From: Spirosoma agri
GTDB taxonomy: Bacteria > Bacteroidota > Bacteroidia > Cytophagales > Spirosomataceae
Direction of reading: 5' to 3'
NCBI RefSeq assembly: GCF_010747415.1
Contig: NZ_JAAGNZ010000001.1
Span: forward strand, 3,348,001-3,412,000
Length of the DNA stretch: 64,000 bases
Under the pieces are notes generated by a model, which saw nothing but the letters and a program-made list of their open reading frames with translations, made no database searches and was not told the DNA's origin. Both the position numbers and the translations under genes were made by a program. Each line of letters opens with the position of its first letter. The first letter of the stretch is position 1. Below, piece after piece: positions 16,875 to 26,316 of this stretch.

Positions 16875-19178
16875 TTAATCGACCCGAAACTCGTCGAGTA
16901 GAAGCCATGCTTTCCCACCGGCTCCGTATTCGCCCGATGGAATGATTCCTTTGTTGGTTGCCCGTATCCGTACATAACGCGCCCGAACCGGCGGAAACGT
17001 AGCGGTCACCGAATTGATCCCGTTGATCGGGAACTGCGTTTGCCGGTACACCTCCCGAAACGTTTTACCGTCTTCCGACACCCACATCTGAAGCGTGTCG
17101 GGTGCCCACATCCGCTGCCAGTGGTAGTTCAGAATGTGCGTACCGATGCTTGAAATGGACTGAGCAGTCTGTAAATCGATCAGCACGTCCGCATCTTTAC
17201 CCTGAGAACCGATCCATTCGCCCGTATTGTAGCGGCTCGTTCCGGCCACGCCGTTGACTGCGATCAGCGGACTGGCGGGGCGGTAGCCGCCCATCGGTTC
17301 GGTTGAGAACGTGACCGGTTTACCCGTACTTTTGCTGATCGTCAATGCTTTCTGATAGACCCGTCCCTGTTGTTGATTGTCCAGAAAAACAGCGGCTTTC
17401 ACGGTGCTGGTCCGATCAACTACGAGTGGTTTAGCATAGATTGAACTGGACGGAACAGGGACCGACCCATCAGTTGTGTAGCGGATGGTGGCATTGGGCA
17501 ACGTTGTGGTCAGCGTCAGCTGCACCGTACCGTTCGGGTTGACCGTCACGGAATCGGTCAGTTCGTCGAAGCGATTGGCGTAGTGAACATTAAGTCGTTT
17601 CAGCATGGGCTCTTGCTGGCGTAGTCTCCGCAGAAAGCTTGGATAGTTACGGTGTTGCCGTTGACTCCAGGCGATTTCAGCAACGGCCAGGACCCGGGGA
17701 AAAATCATGTACTCGGCCTTTTCGGGACTGTCCATGTATTCGCTCCACGCCGTTCCCTGAACGCCTTTCAGGTACTTCGTCTCACTGGCCTGAAGATCGG
17801 CAGGAATCGGTTCGTACGCGTAGACTTTGCTCAAGGGCGTGTACCCGGCAGCCGCTAAGGGTTCTTCAGGATATAACGACTGGTAATAATCGAAATACAC
17901 GTGACTTTCGGGCGTCATGATGGCGTTATGCTTTTGTTTCATGGCCTCAATCCCGCCCTCGATTCCCCGCCAGCTCATCACCGTAGCCCCCGGCGACATG
18001 CCTAAATCAGGACCGGTCCCTTCCAGTATCTCATCCCAGCCAATCACCTGCCGCCCTTTGCTGGTCAGGTATTTGTCGATCCGACGAATAAAATAGCTTT
18101 GTAGTTCGTCCTCATCCTTCAGGTGTTCACGGTGAATGCGGGCCTGACAGTTGGCGCAGGTTTTCCAGCGCGTTTTCGGGCATTCGTCCCCCCCAATGTG
18201 AATATAGGTGGACGGAAACAAGGAAACGACCTCATCCAGCACCCCTTCCAGAAACGCAAAGGTGCTGTCATTCCCCGCGCAAAATACGTCGTCGAAGATA
18301 CCCCAGAACGTTGCCGCCTGATAAGGGCCGCCCGGCTTGCCATCCGGTTTCAGGCATCCTAGCCCTGGATAAGCGCTCAACGCAGCCAGCGCGTGACCCG
18401 GCATTTCAATTTCGGGGATGACGGTTACGTGCCGTTGGGTGGCGTACCGAACAATATCTTTGATTTCGGCCTGTGTGTAATACCCACCGTAGCGTTTGCC
18501 ATCGAAGCGATGCCTGTTTCCACGGCGGGACAGCTCTTTCTTGTGACCGATCAGCGTTTCGGCTCGGTACGCGGCTTTTTGCTGTAAGGCCGGATATCGT
18601 TTGATTTCGATGCGCCAACCCTGATCATCGGTCAGATGCCAGTGAAAGGTGTTGATTTTATACAACGCCAGCAGGTCGATGTATTTCTTGATAAAGGCAA
18701 TCGGAAACAGATGGCGGCTCACATCGAGGTGCATCCCCCGGTACGAAAAACGCGGGTAATCCATAATCGTGCAGGCTGGAATCGTACCCGCTGTTGCCTG
18801 CGAAAGAAGTTGGGTTAAGGATTGAATTCCGTAAAAGAGTCCGGCTTCGTCGTGTCCGGTTACGGTAATGCCCTGCGGACTGATCTGAAGTCGATACCCT
18901 TCGGGCTGGGTAATTTTTAGTGAGTCGATGGTCAAACCGATCGCGGACTTCGCTTTCGTCAGGGCCAGCGTCACCCCCGTACTCGCCCGAAGCTGCGCCT
19001 GCGCCAACGCGACAAATTGACGGGATACCCCCGAACCGGACGTAATGCCCACCTGGGCGTCAAGCCGGAATTGACCCGCCCCTGATTGATAGGATACGGG
19101 TTCAGGAATTAGGCCGCTTTGTGCAAACAGCTTTCCGGCATAAAGCAGGGTGAAAAAAAACGGGAATAGAACGCGCAT
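16875..19178 (-). CDS. beta-N-acetylhexosaminidase, GH20
   Basis: The ATG at 19178 (MRVLFPFFFTLLYAGKLFAQ) provides a clean signal peptide; the frame extends to 19223 without one. The protein is 767 residues. A GH20b N-terminal domain (about 20-140) precedes the catalytic barrel with the D331-E332 pair in HIGGDECPKTRW. A chitobiase-type C-terminal segment (about 520-610) and a discoidin-like F5/8 carbohydrate-binding domain (about 625-765) follow. The enzyme releases terminal beta-GlcNAc or beta-GalNAc in substrate-assisted catalysis. It follows SusD after 135 bases that include a hairpin. Confidence 0.94.
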   Translation of the reverse strand: MRVLFPFFFTLLYAGKLFAQSGLIPEPVSYQSGAGQFRLDAQVGITSGSGVSRQFVALAQAQLRASTGVTLALTKAKSAIGLTIDSLKITQPEGYRLQISPQGITVTGHDEAGLFYGIQSLTQLLSQATAGTIPACTIMDYPRFSYRGMHLDVSRHLFPIAFIKKYIDLLALYKINTFHWHLTDDQGWRIEIKRYPALQQKAAYRAETLIGHKKELSRRGNRHRFDGKRYGGYYTQAEIKDIVRYATQRHVTVIPEIEMPGHALAALSAYPGLGCLKPDGKPGGPYQAATFWGIFDDVFCAGNDSTFAFLEGVLDEVVSLFPSTYIHIGGDECPKTRWKTCANCQARIHREHLKDEDELQSYFIRRIDKYLTSKGRQVIGWDEILEGTGPDLGMSPGATVMSWRGIEGGIEAMKQKHNAIMTPESHVYFDYYQSLYPEEPLAAAGYTPLSKVYAYEPIPADLQASETKYLKGVQGTAWSEYMDSPEKAEYMIFPRVLAVAEIAWSQRQHRNYPSFLRRLRQQEPMLKRLNVHYANRFDELTDSVTVNPNGTVQLTLTTTLPNATIRYTTDGSVPVPSSSIYAKPLVVDRTSTVKAAVFLDNQQQGRVYQKALTISKSTGKPVTFSTEPMGGYRPASPLIAVNGVAGTSRYNTGEWIGSQGKDADVLIDLQTAQSISSIGTHILNYHWQRMWAPDTLQMWVSEDGKTFREVYRQTQFPINGINSVTATFPPVRARYVRIRATNKGIIPSGEYGAGGKAWLLLDEFRVD

Positions 19179-19195
19179 TTGTTTTGAGAATAAAA

Positions 19196-19223
19196 TTGAC
19201 TGGGCACAACACGGCCCAGCCAA
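19196..19223 (-). terminator. hairpin between SusD and GH20 genes (possible attenuator)
   Basis: On the minus strand TTGGCTGGGC pairs with GCCCAGTCAA (one G-T) around an eight-base loop, followed by a T-rich tract (AATTTTATT). It lies downstream of the SusD stop and upstream of the GH20 start. It could reduce read-through so that the transport pair is made in excess of the glycosidases, or it could protect the susCD transcript 3' end. Confidence 0.5.
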
Positions 19224-19313
19224 TTACGTACATGAGAAAAGGGATTCGGTTTTCAAGCTTACTCCTTTGCCCGGTAACTACACCAAATAATGCATTAGTA
19301 ACACCGTCGGCCC

Positions 19314-20834
19314 TTATTTGTCGAGCCACATATGGGTCAGAAATGTGTTCTCGCCCTGCCGCGCAACGGCGCTGTTGTAGTTCTCTTTGTTCAGGTTCTC
19401 CTCCGTGGCGGGGTAGAGCATCCGGCGGAAAATCTGTCCACCGGTGATGTTTCCGACGTAGTTGTTGGGAACCAGTGCGGGGTAGCCCGTGCGACGCCAG
19501 TTCAGGAAAACCTCCTGCGAATTCGGGAAGACCGATACCCAGAACTGCGTGTAGAGCTGCTCCATCTGTTTGGCAACCGTAGCCGTCGTCACCAGTGCGT
19601 TGGCGGTAGCGTAGGCGTCGATGTTTGCCTGCGAAATCACACCATCGGCTCCGTACAACGCCCATTGACGCATGGCCGCTTTCAGCCCCAGATCATACAG
19701 CGTGGCTGCCGACTTGGCCGTATACCAACCCCGGATCGCAGCCTCCGCCAGATAGAAGTTCATCTCGGCGGGGGTGATCACCAGCATCGGTGCATTCAGC
19801 TTCAGAAGCGTGTTCTGGTTCGGCTCCGAATACGTTACAAAATTCGAGGGTTTCGTATTGGGAATGTTTGCCGGCATCCCTTTCTGGATGCTTACATCCG
19901 TGCTGGCTTTTCCGTTTACGTACACGACCGACAGAACCGGCAACCGGGGATCGTTCGTGCTTTTCAGGTAATTGATAAACGTATCGTAGTATTTCCCCCC
20001 TTCCGGATTACTCACGCCATCGGCTTTCAGGTAATCGCTGTTCAGCATCCAGTAAGATAACGGATTCTGGTTGATCACCTGACCAGAGGCCATATAGGTA
20101 ATTTTGGCGAGGTCGGCATCTTCCGTAATCACACCACCCGCAATGGCTTTCTTCACCCACGTTTCGGCCAGGGCCACGTCGGGTTTCGTCATGCGCATGC
20201 CCATTCGCAGCATAAGCGAGTAAGCAAATTTCTTCCACTTGGTGATGTCGCCCCCGTAAATCAGGTCAGCAGCGCCAAACGTCGATTTCGACGCGTCGAA
20301 CAAGGCAACGGCTTTTTCCAGTTCGCTCAACAGATTGGCGTAAACGTCTTTCTGGGCATCGTAGGTTGGTTTGAACACGCTTTGGGTATACCCCTGCGCA
20401 GCCTGCGTATACGGTATATCGCCGTACAAATCCGTGACTTTGGCGAAGCTGTACGCACGCCATATTTTGGCGATGGCCAGTTTGTTCACCAAAGCCGGAT
20501 CTTTTTCCAGTCCCCGGATCACTTCACCGATTTCGTTGATCTCGTTCGGGTACGCATTGCTGAACACCGTATAGGGTGCGGTTCCCTGGTTGAAAATGTA
20601 TTTGGAACCCCAGCTCGCGACATCGTTGTAGCTGGTGGTGTATTGCATGGTTCCCTGAAGCCCCGTGATCACGTTCCCGACGGCATCGTACTGGGCTTTG
20701 GTAAAGACGAAATCAGGACTGGCTACGCTGGACGCATCCGGATTGACATTGAGTTCTTCCAGCCCCTTGTCGCAACTTTGCAGCGCGAAGAGTGCTACCA
20801 GGCAATAGGCGAATGTATGGAATCGATTTTTCAT
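19314..20834 (-). CDS. susD-like: SusD/RagB-family nutrient-binding outer-membrane lipoprotein
   Basis: The ATG at 20834 (MKNRFHTFAYCLVALFALQSC) gives 506 residues with a lipoprotein signal and lipobox cysteine in FALQSC. A second ATG at 20843 overlaps the SusC stop. The body has the SusD-like_2 pattern, with an N-terminal TPR-type scaffold (IAKIWRAYSFAKVTDLYGDIPYT) and the C-terminal QVFLNWRRTGYPAL region. It caps the SusC barrel at the cell surface and binds the glycan. It directly follows susC and precedes the GH20 and GH29 genes, the classic polysaccharide-utilisation arrangement. Confidence 0.93.
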   Translation of the reverse strand: MKNRFHTFAYCLVALFALQSCDKGLEELNVNPDASSVASPDFVFTKAQYDAVGNVITGLQGTMQYTTSYNDVASWGSKYIFNQGTAPYTVFSNAYPNEINEIGEVIRGLEKDPALVNKLAIAKIWRAYSFAKVTDLYGDIPYTQAAQGYTQSVFKPTYDAQKDVYANLLSELEKAVALFDASKSTFGAADLIYGGDITKWKKFAYSLMLRMGMRMTKPDVALAETWVKKAIAGGVITEDADLAKITYMASGQVINQNPLSYWMLNSDYLKADGVSNPEGGKYYDTFINYLKSTNDPRLPVLSVVYVNGKASTDVSIQKGMPANIPNTKPSNFVTYSEPNQNTLLKLNAPMLVITPAEMNFYLAEAAIRGWYTAKSAATLYDLGLKAAMRQWALYGADGVISQANIDAYATANALVTTATVAKQMEQLYTQFWVSVFPNSQEVFLNWRRTGYPALVPNNYVGNITGGQIFRRMLYPATEENLNKENYNSAVARQGENTFLTHMWLDK

Positions 20835-20842
20835 GGCTGTCA

Positions 20843-23800
20843 TTAGAATTTTACGATGAGGTTCAGACCATAACTTCGGGTGCGGGGTAAGCCCAGCGAT
20901 TCGAAACCCTGGTTCGAGCTGTTGGTGAAGCTCTGCTCCGGATCAAAATTGTCGGTCTGTTTGTAGAGGGTCAAGAGGTTCCGCGCCACAAACGAGATGC
21001 TGGCCGATTGCAGACGGACGAACTGAATGGCACTGACGGGAATGTTGTAGCTGAAAATCACCTGACGCAGTTTCACAAAGCTGCCATCGTGCAGGAACAG
21101 TTCCGTGTAGTTTTTGTCGTTGTCGTAATAGGTACGCAGGTTTTCTTTGGCGATCGTTTTGGTGTAGGCATCTCCGCTGGCCGTTACGCCCGTTACGGTT
21201 AGCCCATTTTCGCGACCATCGAGCGTGCGTTTCAGCTTGCCCATCCGGTTCGCATATACTTCCAGTACCGAAAACACTTTATTACCAAATTTGCCGTCGA
21301 GCAGTACGTTCAGCGAGAAGTTCTTGTATTTGAACTCGTTAGTCAGCCCCATCGTCAGTGGCGGAACGCCTTTGCCCAACTCCTGAAGGGCCGATTTCTG
21401 GGCAAAACCCGTTGTTGGATCGTAGACAATATTGCCATTGGCATCGCGAACGCGGGTCGTTCCAACGATGGTGCCGTACGAACGCCCTTCGATGGAGTTG
21501 ATGTAGGCCCAGTTACCCACCGACGTAGCCATCTGCATCGAACTGATTCCGTCGGCCAGTTTCACTACTTTGCTGTCGTTGTAGGCAATGTTGTAGCTCA
21601 CGTTCCAGCCGAAATTCGACCGCCGGATCGGGTTGACGGTTAGCAGGGCTTCGAGACCCCGGTTGTTCAGTTTACCGACGTTCAGGTACACCGAGTTGTA
21701 ACCCGATGTTGGCGAAATGCTGGTCTGTACGATGTCGTTCGTGGTAGCCCGGTTGTAGTACGTCAGGTCAAGGCCCAGTTTTTTCCCGAAGAACTGAAGG
21801 TCCATACCCACCTCAAAGGTCGTTGAGGTCAGTGGTTTCAGACCCGCGTTGGTGATGGCATTGCTGGTTACGTTCTGAAGCGGCTGGCCGGAGCTGGGCA
21901 CCATCGAATAGGTCAGATTGATCACGTAGGGATCGGGCGTTGCACCGCCCACCTGCGCCCACGACGCGCGCACTTTCGCATAATCGATCACGCGGGGCAG
22001 TTGAATCGCCTGTGACAGCACAAAACTTCCGCCAACGGAGGGGTAGAAAATCGTGTTATTCTGCGGGCTCAATGTCGAGAACCAATCCTGCCGACCCGTC
22101 ATGGTCAGAAACGCAACCCCTTTGTAATCCAGATCGACCGAGCCAAAGGCTGAGTTGGTTTCCGTACGCTGGTTGAGCGGAATCGTGCTTGTCGTGGCGA
22201 GGTTGGTGGAGCTGTAGAAATAAGGGATAATGAACGTTTGTCCGCTCGTATTCAGCTGATTGTAGCGGAAATCGCGCCGGTTCAAACCCGCCAGTGCCGA
22301 CAATCCGAAGTGGCCGAACGTCGTGTTGTAGTTAGCCGTAAGCATGCTGTTCGTTTCGCTCACGTCCGTCTTCAGCTGCGAATACTGTCCGTTCGGGATG
22401 TAGCGCGTGCCGGTTGGCAGAATGTAGGTGTAGTTATAGTTGTAAAAATCGCGGCTCGCCGTCCCTTTCACCGACAGGTTTTTCAGGAGTTTGTAGGTCA
22501 ATCCAACCTGACCGATAAAGCGGTTTTTAGAATCGTCCTGCTTGAACTTATTGACGACGAAGTAGCTGTTCGATGCAATATCGGCATCGTTCCACGCAAT
22601 TTCATTGCCGTTGGCATCGTAGCCGGGACTCAGCCAACGAATATCGGACGTGTTACCGATCATGTAGGGCGTCCAGTTCGGGTTGCCCAGGGCATCGCCC
22701 GCACCCGTCTTGTTATGGCCCGTTTCAAGTGTATACTGCGCCAAGGCTTCAATCGTGATGCGCTCGCCAAAGGCACCGTTCACGTTCAGGTTACCGGTTT
22801 TGCGGTTGTAGGTGTTGGTCGGCAGAATTCCTTTGGCATCCAGATCGGACAGCGAAAACCGATAGTTTACTTTCTCATTACCACCCGTGAAGGCCAGCGT
22901 GTTCGTAAATGTCTTGCCAGTTTGGTAGAAGTTTTTGAGGTTATTTTTCTGAGCCGTGTACGGGTGTGTCTTCCCGTCAGCCGCTACGAAATCAGACCCG
23001 TCGATCTTAGCGCCCCACGAACGACGTCCCCAGGCAATACCCTGCGCCTGCGTTGTCGGCTTGGCAGCGCCATCGCCCTGACCATACTCATACTGCCAAT
23101 CCGGAAAGACAGCTACGTTGTCCATCGTAAAGGTCGAATTATACTCAACCCCGATACCGCGTTGCGCTTTGCCTTTTTTAGTCGTGATCAGAATAACACC
23201 ATTGGCCGCCCGTGAGCCGTACAGAGCCGCAGCCGTGCCGCCCTTCAGGACACTAATCGATTCAATATCATCGGGATTGATACCCGCGATCCCATCCCCC
23301 CGGTCAACGTTTCCCTGACCACCGTTGGGTGTCGCGCTGCCGCCCGGCACCGTATTGTCGATGGGCATACCGTTGATTACATAGAGCGGCTGGTTGTCGC
23401 CGGTGAGCGAGCCATTTCCCCGGATAATGATCCGGCTTGAGCCACCGGGTCCGGTTGATAAGCCGGTTGCGTTTACCCCGGCAATTTTGCCGGACAGCGC
23501 GTTGGCAACGTTGTTTTCACGAGCCTGCGTAAATTCCGAGCCTTTCACTTCCGAGACGGAATAAGCCAGCGCTTTTTTGTCTTTGGTGATACCGAGCGCC
23601 GTCACCACGACCTCCCCAAGCTGGGTGGCGTCTTCTTTCAAGGCCACATTAATAACCGAACGGCCAGCTGCGCCAACTTCCTGCGCAACAAAGCCGATGT
23701 ACGAGAAAATCACCGTTGCCTGTGGTCCCGACAATCGAAGGGTATAGTTCCCCTCGCTGTCCGTCACGGTTCCTTTGGTCGATCCTTTTTCCACAATGGT

Positions 23801-23941
23801 AACGCCGGGCAGCGATGCGCCATCACCAACGTTCGTCACCTTACCGGAAATCGTCTGAGCCATTGCGGGGACACTCAGCAACAGGAATAACGTTAAAAGC
23901 TTGCCCAACCGAGCCTGCCAGGGTAGTAACGTACAGTTCAT
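20843..23941 (-). CDS. susC-like: SusC/RagA-family TonB-linked outer-membrane protein
   Basis: This 1032-residue protein has a signal sequence (LGKLLTLFLLLSVPAMAQ), a carboxypeptidase-regulatory-like beta-sandwich (about 30-115), a plug domain with the typical SusC stretch SISVLKGGTAAALYGSRAA (about 230), and a 22-strand barrel ending RTRSYGLNLIVKF. It imports oligosaccharides across the outer membrane using TonB energy. There is no FecR-like signalling extension, so regulation more likely comes from the divergent DeoR-type gene than from an anti-sigma pair. It is the first gene of the array that reads down to about 12 kb. Confidence 0.95.
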   Translation of the reverse strand: MNCTLLPWQARLGKLLTLFLLLSVPAMAQTISGKVTNVGDGASLPGVTIVEKGSTKGTVTDSEGNYTLRLSGPQATVIFSYIGFVAQEVGAAGRSVINVALKEDATQLGEVVVTALGITKDKKALAYSVSEVKGSEFTQARENNVANALSGKIAGVNATGLSTGPGGSSRIIIRGNGSLTGDNQPLYVINGMPIDNTVPGGSATPNGGQGNVDRGDGIAGINPDDIESISVLKGGTAAALYGSRAANGVILITTKKGKAQRGIGVEYNSTFTMDNVAVFPDWQYEYGQGDGAAKPTTQAQGIAWGRRSWGAKIDGSDFVAADGKTHPYTAQKNNLKNFYQTGKTFTNTLAFTGGNEKVNYRFSLSDLDAKGILPTNTYNRKTGNLNVNGAFGERITIEALAQYTLETGHNKTGAGDALGNPNWTPYMIGNTSDIRWLSPGYDANGNEIAWNDADIASNSYFVVNKFKQDDSKNRFIGQVGLTYKLLKNLSVKGTASRDFYNYNYTYILPTGTRYIPNGQYSQLKTDVSETNSMLTANYNTTFGHFGLSALAGLNRRDFRYNQLNTSGQTFIIPYFYSSTNLATTSTIPLNQRTETNSAFGSVDLDYKGVAFLTMTGRQDWFSTLSPQNNTIFYPSVGGSFVLSQAIQLPRVIDYAKVRASWAQVGGATPDPYVINLTYSMVPSSGQPLQNVTSNAITNAGLKPLTSTTFEVGMDLQFFGKKLGLDLTYYNRATTNDIVQTSISPTSGYNSVYLNVGKLNNRGLEALLTVNPIRRSNFGWNVSYNIAYNDSKVVKLADGISSMQMATSVGNWAYINSIEGRSYGTIVGTTRVRDANGNIVYDPTTGFAQKSALQELGKGVPPLTMGLTNEFKYKNFSLNVLLDGKFGNKVFSVLEVYANRMGKLKRTLDGRENGLTVTGVTASGDAYTKTIAKENLRTYYDNDKNYTELFLHDGSFVKLRQVIFSYNIPVSAIQFVRLQSASISFVARNLLTLYKQTDNFDPEQSFTNSSNQGFESLGLPRTRSYGLNLIVKF

Positions 23942-24273
23942 AGAGATACTACTTTGAGTGTTGACTTAATAGGTTAGTACTTTAAAAAGGGGTCAGATTG
24001 CAATTTTTGCAATCTGACTCTGCAAATTTTGCGCAATATAACTACCTAACAACGTCTTTTGCAAATAATATTTTATTTATATGCTTCATATCTCCAGAAT
24101 ATATGCAAATTGTACGTTTTTAATTTAGTTTATATAGGTAATTCGAAAAATTTGCGAACTTCACCGCAATTAATACGGCATAATTTGCACACTGAACAAA
24201 AGTCGATTCGCTACTGCGTTAGATTCAGTCCTCTTTTTACTTTTACATTGAATAACTGATCTTGGATCACCCT
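23942..24273. other. gene-free divergent regulatory region, SusC / DeoR
   Basis: These 332 bases separate the divergently read susC-like and deoR-like genes. They hold the 12-base palindrome at 23992-24018 and several AT-rich stretches. No reading frame of note and no exact TAnnTTTG box with good spacing was found on either strand. This is the expected site of control of the whole glycan array. Confidence 0.6.
23992..24018. promoter_or_regulatory. perfect 12-bp palindrome upstream of susC-like gene
   Basis: GTCAGATTGCAA and TTGCAATCTGAC flank a TTT spacer. It lies about 50 bases upstream of the SusC start and 250 bases upstream of the DeoR start. It may be an operator for the divergent regulator, or a 5' leader hairpin in the susC transcript. 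No second copy was noticed in the window. Confidence 0.45.
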
Positions 24274-25032
24274 ATGTCAATTGCTTTTTTAAAGGACGAG
24301 CGTAAAGAACTGATTATAAAGCAGGTAAGCCTTCATACCCGAATGAGTCTGACTGATCTGGCCGCTACGCTGCACGTTTCGGAGGATACCGTTCGACGAG
24401 ACATTAATGATTTGTCTGATGAGGGCAAGCTGATCAAAATTCGCGGGGGAGCGATGTCAAAGGCCTATCATCACTCGTCGCAGTTGCAGGAAACGTACGC
24501 GCACCAGAATAAACTGACGATTGCCGGAAAAGCCCTGACGCTACTCCACGATGGCATGTTAATTCTGATGGGCGGTGGCACAACCATCCGGGAATTTATC
24601 AAGATGATTCCAACAGACCTGAAAGCAACGTTCATTACGGTTAACCCTCTGACGGCGGTTGAGCTGCTGGACAAGCCAAATCTGGAGATCATTATGATTG
24701 GCGGGCAGATTTCCCGGTACAGCCAGATGAGCGTTGGCGGGGAAGTTTACCAGCGCTTGTCGGAGCTAAAGGTTGATCTCTGCATTATGGGGACGAACGC
24801 CATCGATCCCAAAGAAGGGCTTACCGATTCGGATTGGGAAACAGTACAGGCGAAAAAAGCCATGATTCGGGCCGCTCACAAAGTTGCTATTCTGGCCATA
24901 TCCGAAAAGATGAACAGTGTCATGCGGATGAAGGTCGCCGATCTGAGCCAAATCGATTATCTGGTTACCGAACTCCCCGCCAACTCAGTGCAATTGGCAC
25001 CCTACAAAACCGGCAAAACCACCGTGCTGTAA
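24274..25032 (+). CDS. DeoR/GlpR-family transcriptional regulator
   Basis: The ATG at 24274 (MSIAFLKDERKELIIKQVSL) gives 252 residues; a TTG four codons upstream is less likely. The N-terminal winged helix-turn-helix is clear (MSLTDLAATLHVSEDTVRRD, about 22-60). A DeoR C-terminal sensor domain follows (about 75-235) with LTLLHDGMLILMGGGTTIRE and DSDWETVQAKKAMIRAA. The family usually represses sugar catabolism genes and senses a phosphorylated sugar. It is divergent from the SusC-led array, so it is the best candidate for its controller. Ligand unknown. Confidence 0.93.
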   Translation: MSIAFLKDERKELIIKQVSLHTRMSLTDLAATLHVSEDTVRRDINDLSDEGKLIKIRGGAMSKAYHHSSQLQETYAHQNKLTIAGKALTLLHDGMLILMGGGTTIREFIKMIPTDLKATFITVNPLTAVELLDKPNLEIIMIGGQISRYSQMSVGGEVYQRLSELKVDLCIMGTNAIDPKEGLTDSDWETVQAKKAMIRAAHKVAILAISEKMNSVMRMKVADLSQIDYLVTELPANSVQLAPYKTGKTTVL

Positions 25033-25178
25033 CCGGCCGGCAGTAACCTGAATAAATCAGCATATGTAATACTAACGATACCATTCCCTCAAGTTTTCAG
25101 CCATAGGAGCCTCCAATGCAGTTTATTGGTCAGTATCGCCTTTAATTATCAACTTAAGCTTCTTATCATCTTACCGAC

Positions 25179-25340
25179 ATGGGAAATTTACTGTACACCA
25201 TCGCTGTCATTTTAATCATCATTTGGCTATTGGGTTTTCTTGGATTCGGTAGTTTTGGTATGGGTGGTCTGATTCACATCCTGCTGGTTATCGCTGTCAT
25301 TGCCATTATTTTACGCCTGATCCAGGGTCGAGGTATATAA
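25179..25340 (+). CDS. small hydrophobic membrane protein, Lmo0937-like
   Basis: This 53-residue protein starts MGNLLYTIAVILIIIWLLGF and has two hydrophobic helices (about 4-24 and 30-48) around a glycine-rich turn, ending RLIQGRGI. It matches the small 'lmo0937 family' membrane proteins, often stress-associated, whose function is unknown. A strong hairpin terminator follows the stop by 13 bases, which supports it being expressed as a monocistronic gene. Confidence 0.8.
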   Translation: MGNLLYTIAVILIIIWLLGFLGFGSFGMGGLIHILLVIAVIAIILRLIQGRGI

Positions 25341-25353
25341 CAGCTCAACCCGC

Positions 25354-25400
25354 AACAACGCAAAAGCCAGCATCCGACGGATGCTGGCTTTTGCGTTGTT
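25354..25400. terminator. 22-bp perfect hairpin, bidirectional terminator
   Basis: Arms 25354-25375 and 25379-25400 pair perfectly around a GAC loop. An internal AAAA/TTTT segment is present but there is no long terminal T run. It lies between the small membrane protein (plus strand) and the unknown protein at 25413 (minus strand), so it can end both transcripts. Confidence 0.8.
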
Positions 25401-25412
25401 CAACAGATATGT

Positions 25413-25724
25413 TTACCGGTCAGTGCTGAGCCAGCGTGTTCCATTTTTATCAATCGTATTCTGAGCTGATGCCATCGTGCGCTTCATACCGTAGACCAGC
25501 TTAGTAACCGAATGACAAATTTTATAGGCTGTTCGTTGTCCCTTGATGCTATACGTATTGACTTCGGCCTCCTTGCACTCGTTTATGAGGTGCGGCTCAA
25601 TAAGGAAGTCCTTGTAACGAATAGCCATACCTAACGCCTGATTTCTCGATTTATGTTGCTGGGAACTGCCTGCGTTGACAATAACCAGGGTCTGATGATT
25701 CTTGAGTAGCTTACTGAACTTCAT
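25413..25724 (-). CDS. hypothetical protein, 103 residues
   Basis: Begins MKFSKLLKNHQTLVIVNAGS; basic overall, no signal peptide or membrane helix and no motif recognised. Its stop lies just after the shared terminator hairpin, consistent with a real transcript end. A segment with TYSIKGQRTAYKICHSVTKL could form a small alpha/beta core. Function unknown; moderate confidence that it is a gene at all. Confidence 0.5.
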   Translation of the reverse strand: MKFSKLLKNHQTLVIVNAGSSQQHKSRNQALGMAIRYKDFLIEPHLINECKEAEVNTYSIKGQRTAYKICHSVTKLVYGMKRTMASAQNTIDKNGTRWLSTDR

Positions 25725-25742
25725 GTTGAACAGGTTAATGGC

Positions 25743-25853
25743 TCAGAAAATAAGTCCCCATATCCACGAAACGGTTAACCAAAATAAAGAACCAGCAATG
25801 AGAAATACTAATGTCCAGGGGCCAACAGCCATTGCTTTCTTTTGGATTTCCAT
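25743..25853 (-). CDS. 36-residue single-helix membrane peptide
   Basis: Reads MEIQKKAMAVGPWTLVFLIA then a tryptophan-rich hydrophobic end (WLTVSWIWGLIF). A short basic N-terminus followed by one long hydrophobic helix fits a small inner-membrane protein. It lies 18 bases upstream of the 103-residue unknown gene on the same strand, so the two may be one transcript. Not a named family as far as can be seen. Confidence 0.42.
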   Translation of the reverse strand: MEIQKKAMAVGPWTLVFLIAGSLFWLTVSWIWGLIF

Positions 25854-26316
25854 TGTTTAGGTCGTGTAGCGAATGATGAGACAATGATAATCGAAACGGG
25901 CCACAGCTAAAAATAACCTAAGTATTTATAACTATTTTTTAATCTAAGTAAATTTTTGGTTAGAAAGCATTTTTTCCGACTTAATACATTACCTGTCAGC
26001 AAGTTACAGCTAACTGATAGCTAATGAGGTGAGTACGATAAAACGCCAGGGTCTCATCCAGCGTACTGTCCACAGAGCTACTTATTTTACGCAACCTAAC
26101 TTCACTGAGTTACGGAAAGTCGGTCATTTATCTAACGATAACTTAAGGTTTTTCTAATCCTCCTCTAATCCGGGCGATCTGGTGAGGGGTTACCTTTGTT
26201 TCATTAGTTTAACATGTATTTTTAAGGTAGATAATAAAAAAACGCCAACCCTTCTAGGACTGGCGTTTTTCGTGTTTACGTATTGTGCGTAACCCTATTG
26301 GGTGGGTCTGAATGCG
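25854..26316. other. gene-free stretch, 463 bases
   Basis: Mostly AT-rich with stop codons in all frames. Its right part holds the terminator at 26236-26270. The left part is the likely promoter region for the small minus-strand membrane peptide. No RNA gene or clear repeat was recognised. Confidence 0.55.
26236..26270 (-). terminator. intrinsic terminator with T tract, minus strand
   Basis: On the minus strand AAAAACGCCA pairs with TGGCGTTTTTTT around a 13-base loop and ends in seven Ts. It lies 46 bases past the stop of the unknown gene at 26317-26688, fitting its terminator. Confidence 0.75.
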
